From Cokeromyces recurvatus (taxonomy: Eukaryota; Mucoromycota; Mucoromycetes; Mucorales; Mucoraceae): a DNA stretch of 64,000 nt. The DNA lies in NCBI RefSeq assembly GCF_025118155.1, contig NW_026251396.1:578501-642500 (forward strand), read 5' to 3'. This document shows positions 38,592 through 50,900 of the stretch, piece after piece; position 1 is the stretch's first letter, and each line of letters opens with the position of its first letter. A program made the translations under genes and the position numbers. The notes beneath the pieces are model-generated. The model did not search any database. It saw only the letters and a program-made list of their open reading frames with translations, and was not told where the DNA came from.

Positions 38592-41500
38592 ATGGTAGGT
38601 CTATCAAAGTCAAGGCCTTCCTTTAATAATAGTAGTGGACCGGAAGAAAAAAGGACATTAAAAAACATACTTCGATCATGGTTAATTGTGATTCTCAGCA
38701 TTTTCTGTGGCATGTCACTCGCATGTTATTTTCATTACAAAATACCATTGCCTACTAATCATCTCGGTTATAATACTAAGACTGGTTTATCCGACTTTTC
38801 TGAAAGTAATGCTATGAATATTATATCTCATTTAAGTGATACTATCGGTTATCGTAAGTGTCAAATATATCTATTATATGTATTCTCTTTTTATAACTTT
38901 CTTAATTGCTAGGTGTTGTGGGCACAATTGAAGAAAAACAATCTTATGATTATATTCACGACTTGGTTAAGCAATATAAAAAGGAGTCAGAGGGTATTGT
39001 CGGCTCACCCAAATTTGATATTTGGATACAGCAAGGTACAAGCTCACATAGATTTGATATTATGGATAAGAGTAAGTTTTTTTTTATATATAAATAAACA
39101 ACGGAAGGGGAGGAGAGAAAGAGAGAGAGAGAGAAATTAAGGAACGATGTAATTAAATGTAATTTGTATAGTGGTATTAAAGGCTTATACAAACGTTACA
39201 AACATTATTGTCCGTTTATCTTGCCCTGTTAATCCTCAAAATCCCGAGAATCGTAGCTGTGAAGAAAATGCAGTTTTATTAAATTCTCATTTTGATACTA
39301 CATTGGGTTCACCAGGAGCTACAGATGATGGTTCTGGTACAGCTGTCATGTTGGATATTATTCGTGTCTTAAGTCAACGTGATTGGTCGAATTATAAAAA
39401 TTCTATTGTATTTTGTAAGTTGTTGTTGTCCTCTTATTTCACCCCCAGTAAAACCTTCTTACTTAATTTATTTTGTAGTATTTAATGGCGCCGAAGAATC
39501 ATTACAGGATGCTTCTCATGCCTTTATTACTATGCATGAAATTAAAGACACGTAAAATGAATATTTATCATATACATACTTATATACATTTATTCATTCC
39601 TATTTATAACTATTATTATAGAATTAAATGCGTTGTTAACATTGATGCTTGCGGAACAACGGGCCGGGAGATTTTGTTTCAGGCGAATTCACTTGAAATG
39701 GTGGAAGCTTATAAACAAGTGCCTTATCCTCACGGCACAGTTATGGTAAATATCTAGAGATATACTTTGGTTAAATTGAGAAAGGAGAGAGTGATAGTGT
39801 GTGTGTGTGAAAAAGGCTAATTATAAATAATTTTAGGCAAACGATGTATTTCGTACGGGTCTTATTTTATCAGATACGGATTTTAGACAATTTGTTCAAT
39901 ATGGAAATTTAACAGGCATAGACATGGCTATTTATAAGAATTCATACATTTATCATACTGATTTAGATACTACAGAACATTTACAGCCAGGTTCAATTCA
40001 ACATTTAGGTGAAAATACATTAGCTATCGTGAATTATTTAGCTCAAAATGGCACTTTAACTTCTATTGAACCTTCAAATTCAGTCGTCTTTTTCGATTTT
40101 CAAGGTTTATTCTTTGTTGTCTATTCATGGGCTACAGCTTATATTATTCAGATGGGAACCTTTATGTTATCTGTCATTTATTTTATCTTGATCGTTAGAA
40201 AGACTCATCGTTCTTCACCTTATCGTTCCATTAGCCATATTTTAATCTCTTATACTAAATCTACACTTTCTGTTTTATTCAGCATGCTTACTGCTATGAT
40301 TTTACCCATCTCAGTTGCATTCATCTTAACTTCAGACATCTTTAATCGTCATATGGCATGGTTCAAGCATGAATGGTATGGTGCTCTTATGTTTGGTCCC
40401 ATAGCACTTGCTGGCTCATATGGTACCCAATATCTCTTTTCAATTTTACCAGGTCCTGAGCATTTCGATATAGAGTATGGTACCTTTACTTCCCTTATGC
40501 TTCTTTTTACACTTGGAACTGCTGTAACAACTCAAACAGGAGTCGCAAGCTCTTATGTATTCTGGTTATATAATTTTATTCTCTTATTGGCCTGTATTTT
40601 GAATGAACTCTTTCTTCGTCCTGCTCCTAGTAAAGTTTATTTACCTCAGGTAGGTTATGGGGCTTATATCCTTAGTGCTGCGACTCTTTCAATGTTATAT
40701 ACCGATTATGCCTTTGCTCTAGTTGATATTTTTGTTCCCTTGACGGGTCGTATGGGAGTTGATACACCAGTTGATGCAATCATTGCATTTGTGTATGGTA
40801 TGATCACCTTCATGGTATCATTACCATCCTTAGCACACATTCATCGTTTTGGCAAACGCGTATTGAAAAGGATAGTCATTCTATTATTATGTGCAGAAAT
40901 AGCTGTCTTAACTGCCGTTTATATTAGCGGTGGACATGCTGGAGGCTGGGCGTTCCCTTATGATACTTTACATCCAAAACGTCTATTTATTCAAGAACTC
41001 AAGAATTTGACATCTGGAGAGATCACGGTTGGTGTTGCACAAGCTGATCATGGACCTTATATTCAGACAGTGATCAACAGATTGGAGCAAAATTTAGGTG
41101 TTCAAGCAGAACCACGTAATGCTTTAAGCAACATGAACGATTGGGACTCCATTTATCCTTTTAGTGCCTTTTTGGGTGGTTATCGATTTGATGTAGTGCC
41201 ATATCTTCATAAGCATAGTACTTTAAAAACGTCTAATTTGCTTGATGCCTTACCTGGACCCTTCCCAGAGGTGAAAGTCTTTAATGACACCTATGATTCG
41301 AACACAGGTGTTCGATCCTTTTCTATTCTTTGTCTTTCACCTAGTTATACATGGACAGTCTTGGCCTTTGATGGACAGGTTGTAGGTTGGAGTATTGATG
41401 GTGAAGAACCTTTGGAGAAATCATCTCATTATGTCGTACGTCATGTAAGTGGTTATGGCAATGATGGTTGGACTTTAGATTTAGCTATTCAGGTTCCTGA

Positions 41501-41699
41501 AGAGGAACGTGATAAGGCAGAAAAAGGTGAATGGAAGATACCATTTGAATTTACCGCATTGGAAAAGGAAGGCTTTGCTAGCCATGGTGAGGAACGGTTG
41601 ATAGGTGGGGTTGGTATTATGTCTGTTGTTCAAGATTCCCTACCAAATTGGACTTCAACGACTTGGTTAAGCTCTGTTGTTCAAGTTTGGAATTTATAA
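38592..41699 (+). CDS. M28-family membrane metallopeptidase (ERMP1/vacuolar membrane protease type)
   Basis: Six exons (38592-38853, 38913-39071, 39172-39414, 39479-39551, 39622-39745, 39837-41699) join in frame to 907 residues. One N-terminal membrane segment (LIVILSIFCGMSLACYF) is followed by the lumenal peptidase domain, with the co-catalytic zinc ligands in place: His in LLNSHFDT, Asp in GATDDGSG, the Glu pair in FNGAEES, Asp in VNIDACG and His in YIYHTDLDT. The middle third holds about eight or nine hydrophobic segments, starting FFVVYSWATAYIIQMGTFMLSVIYF. The C-terminal part is lumenal and soluble. This is the layout of animal ERMP1/FXNA and fungal PFF1-type vacuolar membrane proteases. 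Substrates are unknown. Which membrane it occupies (ER or vacuole) cannot be told from sequence. Confidence 0.92.
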
Positions 41700-41938
41700 A
41701 CAAAATATTATATTTATATATATATAGATAGATAGATAGATTATACAAGTTTAATATTATCATCATAAAGGCTATATCCAAGTTTTTTCCCTTTTTAATA
41801 CATACATACGTATTATTGCAACTTGTATACATATTTGATAAAATGAAACTTTTATTCTTATAATATATGATATCTAAATGAGCTATGTGTATGTATAGTT
41901 TAAAATCATAAATACATACGTCTGTCTGTATTTCTTTC

Positions 41939-42671
41939 TTAAGCAGTCAATACTTGATCAAATTCACCAGTCTCGATCTATAAATAAAATATATAAAATA
42001 AGGTTATGATACACTCACTCACTCATTTAGATTCACCCATTTCTGAATTTTTTTTTACCATTTCCTTTACAATATCTAAACCACCTAATAATTCTCCTTT
42101 ATAAAATAGCATTGGGAATGTTGGCCAGTTAACATAAGTCTTTAGACCTTGTCGAACATCATCGTCTGATAAAATATCAAAATATCCATATTTAACATGT
42201 CTATCATTCAACAATCCGACCATTTGTCTTGAAAATCCGCATTTAGGTTCTTCAGGTGTTCCCTTTATAAACACCATCACTGGTTGCTTTTCAATCAATT
42301 CTTGAAGTCGAGTATTTAAATCCTTTTCTTTAGGTAAAATCTCTTGGAATTCACCTGAAGCAATCATTTCCTTAATAATATCCAATCCACCCATTAATTC
42401 ACCATTAATATATATTTGTGGATAAGTTGGCCAATCAGAATATGCCTTTAAGCCTATATATGCATTTAGTTGGAAAATAAAGCAAGGAAATATATACTTT
42501 AACATTTACCTTGGCGAACATCTTCATCAGCAAGGATATTAAATGAACTATATTTAACTTTTTGTTCTGCTAATAAATCAACAAGCTGACGAGAGAAACC
42601 ACAACGAGGCTATTTTTTTTTAAAAAAAAAAAAAAAAAGAAAAAAAAATTGTATTAGTAATCTATTATGTT

Positions 42672-42723
<52 letters not shown>

Positions 42724-43344
42724 TGTTGAGGTGTGCCCTTAATGAAAATCATGACAGGTGCACTATGGATAAGTGCCTTTAAACGAGCATTAAGATCCTT
42801 AACAGGCTTATTACCATTTTCTGTTCCTGCTGCGGATGTTGTGGCTGTACTAAGCTTGTTCAACACTCCTTTTGAATGCTTGGCGACAGCATTTGTTAAT
42901 TCAGCAGCTTTGGCACCTTCAATTTGCTCTACTATTTTACCTCCCTAGTTAGAAAAAGAAATACTTATTAGCTTACTTGTTTTAATGAGAAAAGTAATTT
43001 ACTCTTTACCTTTAAGATAATAAATGTAGGTACAGCAGAAATTTCAAAGTTTTCAGATATATCAGGGTACTCTTCTGCTTCTATCTATTTTTTTTTAAGA
43101 TATGAATAAAAAGTATATATATATATATATTTACAGCCTATCTCCTATTTTTTTTTAAAAAAAAATTAATTACCTTTATGAACTGAAGAGCAGGAAACTT
43201 GTTAGCAAGTTCAGCAAATACCTCATTCATTTGTTGGCATGGTTCAGCCCAAGAAGCCCAGAAATTTAAGACATATACGGCATTCTTTTTTGTTGCAAGA
43301 TCGTTGAATTGTTCGTCTGAGGTAATGTCTATTAAATTACTCAT
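41939..43344 (-). CDS. GRX3: Monothiol glutaredoxin with Trx-Grx-Grx layout (Grx3/4, PICOT type)
   Basis: Six exons (43174-43344, 43010-43084, 42723-42944, 42510-42609, 42059-42453, 41939-41977) join in frame to 333 residues, the size of human GLRX3. The thioredoxin-like domain has WAEPC at residues 32-36. Two glutaredoxin domains follow, each with a CGFS site (159-162 and 261-264), [19 protein letters not shown] and [19 protein letters not shown]. Such proteins bind a glutathione-ligated 2Fe-2S cluster with BolA/Fra2 partners and control iron sensing and cytosolic iron trafficking. Ascomycete Grx3/4 have one Grx domain; two are typical of animals and some early fungi. The last exon adds [12 protein letters not shown], matching the end of Grx domain 1; without splicing the protein would end [12 protein letters not shown]. 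Intron 3 carries long poly-T and poly-A runs. Confidence 0.94.
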
Positions 43345-43987
43345 GTTAATGTAGGATGAGTCAATAAATGAAAGAAAAAAAAAAATAAATAAATAAATAA
43401 ATAAATAAATAGATAAAAAAAAAATATTTTATTAACATTATTATTTTATTGGATCTAAATTTTAAAGCACAAAATAAAGATAGGATTTTATTGGATTAAG
43501 AAATCAGATCAAAAAGTTTTATTGTTTTTATATCGAATAATTTAAACAAACCATTTTAATAAAACTGATAAGTAAAAAACAACCCTATTCAAGCATATAA
43601 ATTTTTAGATTGTACAGTATGTAGTTTTTATTTTTTAAGGAAATAAAAATGAAATAAAGCCAAAAGGGTCTAAAAGGATACAATAGTGATTATTGTATTA
43701 GTAAGCATAATAAATTGAAGTAAATGATCAGTGACACTAAATCAAGATTTTCTAAATAATTTATTAACTTTTAGCTTTCATATCATTAATAATCAAGAAA
43801 AATTACTAATTAAATGGAAGTTTTGGATTTGTATACAAGAGCATATTTGACAGACATAAAGTGTGTGTTTTTTAATACTTTTTCTACTCTCTTATAAAAG
43901 TTTTTTTTTATATTAATTATATAAAAACTTCAGTAATCCTTATAAAAAAAAATAGCTTTTAACTAGGGAAGATCATTCTTGTATTTA
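43345..43987. other. Upstream region of GRX3
   Basis: No gene is seen. Runs of A, and (AAAT)n at about 43381-43411, lie just upstream of the start. Confidence 0.45.
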
Positions 43988-44579
43988 GACTATAAACAAA
44001 AAAAAAGTAACCAAAAGGAATCTAAGAAAGGGAAAACAATAATAATAATAATTAAAAGAGATATTTTTTTAAGGAGAAGGAGTAATTGTTGGTATCACGT
44101 TTGTTTACTATGTTTATTATGATAACGATTAGTGTGCTATTAAGATTATCCAATTAGATTCATCACAGAGATTGTGACGCCTTTTTATGACAGTTTAAAG
44201 CATATGATAACGGATCAAAAAAAAAAACTATAAAAGGAGGTCATTTTCATGCCCAAACTTGCTTTTTTTTCTCTTTATATAATCCTTTTTTTTCATTTGT
44301 TGGCTTGTAAAAGGGCTGATGAGTGATTTTTTGGGATGGCTTCATAGTTTAGTTAGTATTTTGTATGCTTTCTTTCTGGATTATGCTCACCTCTCCAATG
44401 TATTCTAAAAACGATGTAAACCATCATTGATAAACATTACGAGTACCTCCGGGATAAGTATATGGAACACTGCGACGTTATGGGGCCCATTTTTTTTATT
44501 ATTTATATATTTATATAGCAGATTTTATTATAAATGGAAAAAAAAACCGATATAAATATAAATATTACGTGTATAAATA
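43988..44579 (+). mobile_element. Dispersed repeat, copy B (core only)
   Basis: This is the counterpart of positions 1814-2370 of copy A in the same orientation, with extra bases in an A-rich stretch near its left end. The homology starts at GACTATAAAC and ends at CGTGTATAAATA; the outer parts found in A and C are missing. The inner 400 bp differ from A at only a few positions, including AGC to AGT and TTC to TTT within the tiny frames, TAATAACG to TAAAAACG just after them, and GGGATAC to GGAACAC downstream. It is either a truncated copy or shows that the core is the original unit. Confidence 0.7.
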
Positions 44580-45125
44580 TGTATATTATTATGCATGTAG
44601 ATATATATCTAAGTGACATAGACTGTTTATTCTGTACAAAAACTTCTTTTTATGTATTATTTCCTTGCAACTAATGTATACTAAATCATAATTATTGCTT
44701 TATCTATGAATATGTATTTACGATGTTATGTAATAATTGTTTTTTTTTCTTCTTTCTATGTCATAAGATTTCAATAATAAAAGAAGAAAAAAAAAAGTAC
44801 AATAATCAATGTGATATATATTCCAAGATAAATTATCATGAACATTGTTAGAAAAAGATCGATATACTTTATAAAAAAATAGATTCTTTTGAAGCAGCAA
44901 ATGTAGGCTGTCATTTTACAGAAGAAAACCTATATAGTTGAAACAAACCGATGACGCTATTCTTTAAAGATTTAGTAAATGTAATCTGTTACATGAAAAA
45001 TATATTTATAGAAACTAGGTTAAATGCCTTTTATTTATAAGCGTAATACTGCCATTTATACAAGAATCAATTCTATATTACAAGCCGTTCGTTCTCGAAA
45101 GTAGTATGACTTTAGATAAGCTCTT

Positions 45126-45172
<47 letters not shown>

Positions 45173-46219
45173 AAAAAAAAAGTAGAATAATTATAATTAA
45201 AAGTTTCTTCTTTAATATTATTATTCGTGAATATAATACAACTAGTAAATATTTTTTTAAAGCCCTTAGACAATAAAGTGGACGAATTATCACGAATACA
45301 AAGACATGATAGTTTTTATTTATAATATAAAAAGCGTATAGTTAGTAAAAAATAAAAAAAAAATAGATATGAAGCCGTTATAACTAATATGACTTATAAA
45401 GAAAAGTATTATATTTTCTATATTTTATTATATTTGTATATCATGTTTAGTAGTTTTTTATATTATTGTTAAAGCATTTTTTTTATCAATTATTATAGTT
45501 TCACTTATAAGCATACTATAGCATATAGTTTTTATAAATTGATCAATATAGATAGTAGAAAATTTGAATGCACAATCCAGCAAGTTCAAATAACAATGTT
45601 TATGTAAAGTAACAAAGTGAACTTAATTCGTTTAGAAGTATCTTGATATGTATTTTTTTATATGTGTAGTACTCATATAAGCAAGCTTGAAAAAGTTGGA
45701 CAATGAATCATGTTTGAGCTTTGCTTTAAGATAAAATATGTGCCAAACTTTCTTTTTACAGTCTTGATATATCAACAATAAAAACCATCATTTAGTCTTC
45801 TTGAAGATTAAATTTGTTTATTATATTTCGGGCTAAACTGTATATAAAGGGTAAAGTGAATTCAATAAATTACATGTTTTAAATTTCACTTGTAACAGAG
45901 GAAATACAATATCATTACGAAACATAGAAGTATACTATATAAAAGTAAAGTTTAGTTATTAATTAGATATAAAAACTTTTTTTTTTTGGCTTTGCTTTGC
46001 CTTCTTTCAAAGACTTTTCTTATTTATATTTGTTTGGCGTCACATTTCACTATTGTAGTATTCTTTTATTTATTTCAACTTGTAATAAAAAGCATACTCT
46101 TTCCTTCTTTTAATTTAATATCTTTTCTTGTATTTATTTATTAGATTAAAAAAAGGGGGCATAATAGGCATAAGTGATACAACTATATTTAAAATGTAAA
46201 GAAGGTTATTATTAAAACT
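44580..46219. other. Spacer between repeat copies B and C
   Basis: No gene is seen. A poly-A run of about 40 lies at 45130-45170. The open frames here are reads of A/T runs. Confidence 0.5.
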
Positions 46220-46491
46220 TGGCCTAGTAATATTAAGAAAACATAATTCAGAAATAGAAACAAAGTACTTGTGATATGAGTAGAGGCGAAAAGCAGCATA
46301 GATAGACAGTACTTAAAAAAGAATAATATATCCAACTACAAATGATATTAAGCTTTGTCGATAGTTTAGGGTATATTTTCTGTATGTCAAAAAAGTCAAC
46401 TCAAGAACACTGTTTTTAACTGCAATCATAGTAATCTATTTAATCTACTATTAATGACATGATAAAGTCTTTCCTTGTAGAACTATAAATA

Positions 46492-46522
<31 letters not shown>

Positions 46523-47504
46523 TAAAAAAAAAATAAAAATGTCTACAGTGAGATATTATTTACGTGCTATTTATACGCGTAATATTTATATTTATATCGG
46601 TTTTTTTTTTCATTTATAATAAAATCTGCTATGTAAATATATAAATAAAAAAAAATGGGCCCCATAACGTCGCAGTATCCCATATACTTATCCCGGAGGT
46701 ACTCGTAATGTTTATCAATGATGGTTTACATCGTTATTAGAATACATTGGAGAGGTGAGCATAATCCAGAAAGAAAGCATACAAAATACTAACTAAGCTA
46801 TGAAGCCATCCCAAAAAATCACTCATCAGCCCTTTTACAAGCCAACAAATGAAAGAAAAGGATTATATAAAGAGAAAAAAAAGCAAGTTTGGGCATGAAA
46901 ATGACCTCCTTTTATAGTTTTTTTTTGATCCGTTATCATATGCTTTAAACTGTCATAAAAAGGCGTCACAATCTCTGTGATGAATCTAATTGGATAATCT
47001 TAATAGCACACTAATCGTTATCATAATAAACATAGTAAACAAACGTGATACCAACAATTACTCCTTAAAAAAAATATACACAAATCTCTTTTAATTATTA
47101 TTATTATTCCTTTTGTTTATAGTCTAATTCAGCAAGAATAATATATATGTTTATACATTTTTATAATAAGATCTTTAGTCAAGTCAACATTTCAGGGGAA
47201 ACTTAAAATAAAGGGATAGATATCAAATATGTATAAGCAAATGTGTATACCATTTTTTATTAAATATTTACATTTTTACTGTATGGCAGTCTGCTTTTCC
47301 TTTATCTTTAATCATAATAGAACTTCTTAGTTAATGCGCTTGAAAGAGAGAGAGAGAGAGACACGCTACTGCATAATTAACATACTCATTATATACTCAA
47401 GTTACCTGTTGAAGGTGCTTAATTACAATTTTGGCAGATCTATATCTTCTATATGTTGTGTAGAATGACTACTTTACTAGGGCAAATAGATTATTATAGC
47501 TTCA
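46220..47504 (-). mobile_element. Dispersed repeat, copy C (full length, inverted relative to A)
   Basis: This is the reverse complement of copy A over its whole length, including the segments outside the core that are missing from copy B. Differences from A are scattered substitutions, a longer GA repeat near 47345-47362 and a shorter poly-A tract near 46496-46521. The right edge on the plus strand is GATTATTATAGCTTCA; the left edge is TGGCCTAGTAATATT. Beyond these edges A and C do not clearly match. No protein-coding gene lies inside. Confidence 0.72.
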
Positions 47505-47636
47505 ATTTTTGATTGTTAATATCTCTTTTTACATGATAATTATTGGGACAAAACTTCAAATTGGCCTCTGCAATATTTTTTTTATGAATATCAAAAAAAA
47601 ATAAAATAAATAATTATTCTCCACTTTTCTTTATAA

Positions 47637-48730
47637 ATGTTAATAATATCCCCTGTCTTAAAAAAAGGCATTCATACCACATGCCAATTGCATGCAAGAT
47701 CAGCCATTAAACACTTGGAAACTACCAATAATAAATCCTTTAAGCTTGTTGCATTTCCTGATCCTCCATCTCTTTCATCTAATCAAGTTGCAGATGCTAA
47801 TCTGCTTTTTGCAAGACCTGTCAATTTTATTAAAAGTATATCTAGTATAGATCAAGCTCCTAATTCAACTCATCCCGAGGTAAAGCCATTTATAGACTTG
47901 ATTGAATAGATTATTTAATTGATTACGAATAGGTTGCCTTTGTTGGAAGAAGTAATGTTGGTGTAAAGTATTTTATATAAATTAAAAATTAGACTTGAAC
48001 TGACTCGAATCCAAAAAAAAAAAAAAAAAAAAAAAAAAGAATAGAAATCAACCTTAATTAATACCTTAACGAACAATAGTAAGTTGGTCAAAACGTCTAG
48101 TAAACCAGTAAAGTATATAAGGAAACACACGAAAAGAATGGATGAGACTAAACAATTACTATATACATGTCTATATTGACTGTTATTCTGATAGGGCCAT
48201 ACTCGATTATTAAATTTTTTTGATGTTGGGAATCAAGTTACCTTTGTTGATATGCCAGGTTATGGGTTTAGGTCAAAAGAAGAATGGGGGAATTTAATAT
48301 TAGATTATTTATCCAGTCGTCAACAGTAAAGTAGTATGGATATATATATATACATATATAAAAGACTTTGATATTGATTGCATTTATGAACAGATTAAAA
48401 CGATTATTTATGCTCATTGATCCAGTAGCAGGATTAAAAGAAACAGATAAACAGTTGATACGTTATTTAGATCAGCATGCTTTATCTTATCAAGTTATTT
48501 TAACGAAAAGAGATCGACTTTCAAATGAGAAATTTACAGAATTAAAATCAAATATAGAAAAGTATCTTTTAGAGAATGCTATCTGCTGTTATCCACAACT
48601 ATTATCAACGGGTAAACGAAAAAAGTCATCAACACGAACTCATCTTGAAAATAATCTTATAGAAGATGAGATAATTAAAGTAAAATGGGCTATTATTGAA
48701 GCAACTGGCATTACTGTACGACCTCGTTAA
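47637..48730 (+). CDS. Mitochondrial EngB/YihA-family GTPase
   Basis: Five exons (47637-47879, 47933-47962, 48045-48107, 48195-48325, 48394-48730) join in frame to 267 residues. Exon 2 is only 30 nt and encodes VAFVGRSNVG; exon 3 continues KSTLINTLT, so the G1 P-loop GRSNVGKS (residues 86-93) is split by an intron. G2/G3 follow as GHTRLLNFF and DMPGYGFRS, and G4 appears as LTKRDRL. This is the TRAFAC EngB family, which in bacteria helps mature the large ribosomal subunit; fungal members are predicted to act on the mitochondrial ribosome. The N-terminus (MLIISPVLKKGIHTTCQLHARSAIKH) is basic and fits a mitochondrial presequence. It is convergent with GUP1, 156 bp apart, with an (AGT)n repeat at 48836-48867 between them. 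Confidence 0.93.
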
Positions 48731-48886
48731 CTCCTTTTTATTATTCATAATAAATAAAAGTATGTATGTGTGTATATATTGAAAGGAAGAATGTAGTAAT
48801 ATGGATAAATTACGTATGCATATTATTCTTAAGAAGTAGTAGTAGTAGTGGTAGTAGTAGTAGTAGTGTTAGTTTTTTCTTTTACA

Positions 48887-50900
48887 TTACATAAGCCATT
48901 TTGGATCACCTCTTCTCTTTTCAGATTCCCTTATTTCAAACATGATTTGTACTGCAGTATAAAGACAAAAAATAACTGAAATCAAAAAGACGAATCCATC
49001 CATTGAATTATTAAAGATTTGTTTTAGCATAGTTTTCATACCATCTACTCCAAGACAAAATCCAACTAGATTAGCAATCATCATCATCCCTATATTACAT
49101 ACAGCACCTATTCCACATACAAATCTATAATAAAAAGTGCTACCAAACTTATTTTTTTTTATAAAGAAGAGTGAATCAAAACTACTCTATCTATTATATG
49201 TATATATATATTTATATAAAATACCTTTTTATATGTAAATAATCGAGTTCCAATTATTTCAGGTAGCAGAAATAAACAGATGAGCCAACCCCAAGCAAGT
49301 AATTTTAATTCTATATCATGCCAAAGAGCGACAAATGTAAAGACAATCCATATATTCAAGGTAATATAATGAGAACCACCTAGAGGTAGATAAATATATC
49401 GAATCGTCCAGCGGTTGAAGCTTCTATGCCAGCTTTTCCAAAATCGTTGACCTGAAAAGTTATTACTGACACATCGAATCATATTTTCTTCTGTATAGAT
49501 GCCATCCCCTAAAGCCCAGAGTCTAAAAAACCTCCATGGTATCAAAAGCTTCATCCAGATGATAACAAGATTAAAATAACCAATCATGCATAATTCGAGA
49601 GGAGAGTTGTGAGCCTCATTCCAAGCTTGTGCCTTTGAGATAGCTACGACATAAAGATAGTGAAGAGTCAGTTCCATAAGTAGAATAACAAAAGCAAGAC
49701 GCAAGGCATATGTAAAGATAAATCGAGGTGTGACCTTTGAAGATGGAAAACGTAACTGAGAAATAAAATCATTAAAAGTAATGATAGGACCACATAAATA
49801 GAGAGGTAAGTAAAGGATATAAGACAAGAAATTAAGATAATTATAATCTTGTAAGACACAAGGTATTTGAATACGATCCTTATCGGTTGGTTCTTCTTCA
49901 TAAGGATCATGATGCTTATTCAAATTGTTGTGTTTCCAATAATAATCCATATTATATGAAATAAGTCGAAGTATAGTAAAGTTGAAAAATACATGCCATC
50001 TTGGTAACAAGCCTTGATATTGATCCTAATGATGGTGTTATTCAGTTAATAAGGAGAAGAAAAAGAAGAAGAAAAAGAACATCTCCTTTGTTAACTATCT
50101 ATTTATTTACCATGAAAGGAGATGCAATCATAGATTTAAACGAATAACCACCAAAATACTCATTTAAGAACAAGATCAGTAAATTAAATAGCCAAGTTAA
50201 AAAGGGGTTCCATTTCGTGTCATGACCCAGACGACCCAATAAATAACTCGTTGTAATGATGATCCATATTTTAATCAAACTTGTACCGTGTAAAGCAGTG
50301 AGAATGATAAGCGAAGTCAGTACATGAAAACTAGCCTTTAACCTTACTGAACTATCGCTGTTTGTCTGTCTCTTTTGCTTTTTTATTAAAACATGATGAT
50401 AGAGTCGACTTAGAAGAAGATAGAAGAAGGCTAATACGAATAGTAAAGGAAGATGATTACGAAATTGAGCATATTGCAAGTCACTATTATCCACTTTTCT
50501 ATTGAATATCCAACCCTCTGATAAAAGATGACTGTATAGATGATAGTTTGGATGATCCACTATATAAATAATATGATTTTAATGATAATTGGTATTTAGA
50601 TGGTTCTAGGTATATCTTACTTTTACTCAGTCCATAAGTAATATAAAACATGTATGGAACTACTAAAGCTATAACCACATAATATAAATAAAACTCTATA
50701 ACAATAAGGATAAAAAATACAAGGTATGATTTAAAAATAAAAGAAGAGATAGTTGGTAATCTTGATGAGGAAGTAAATATACCTTTTGTATTCCATCGTG
50801 ATGATGTAGTAGATGTAGATGTAGATGATTCATTGACCATGACTGAATTTGTGTTTAAAGGTAAATCATTTCTTAACTTATGTAATTCGATCATTGGCAT
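48887..50900 (-). CDS. GUP1: MBOAT acyltransferase, Gup1 type
   Basis: Four exons (50621-50900, 50111-50559, 49225-50025, 48887-49147) join in frame to 596 residues with about ten hydrophobic segments. NPNYH-like DHPNYHLYSHLLSEGWIFNRK, RWHVFFNFTILRLISYNMDYYW, LYLPLYLCGPIITFNDFI, FWKSWHRSFNRWTIRYIYLPLGG and the invariant MBOAT histidine in FVALWHD mark the Gup1/HHAT branch. Yeast Gup1 remodels GPI-anchor lipids in the ER by adding a C26 chain and affects glycerol uptake and membrane organisation. The last intron acceptor was placed at 49148 because it alone keeps TFYYRFVCGIGAVCN in frame; a downstream AG at the ATTTGT site would not. The exon 1 donor may be GTAAGA or the earlier GTAAAA. A GGGGGGGGGAGG motif lies about 160 bp upstream. 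Confidence 0.92.

Noticed and set aside
49088..49129. Acceptor AG directly before ATTTGTATGTGG for the last GUP1 exon
   Set aside because: It puts the conserved RFVCGIGAVCN segment out of frame; the AG before TTTGGTAGC at 49147 keeps it in frame.
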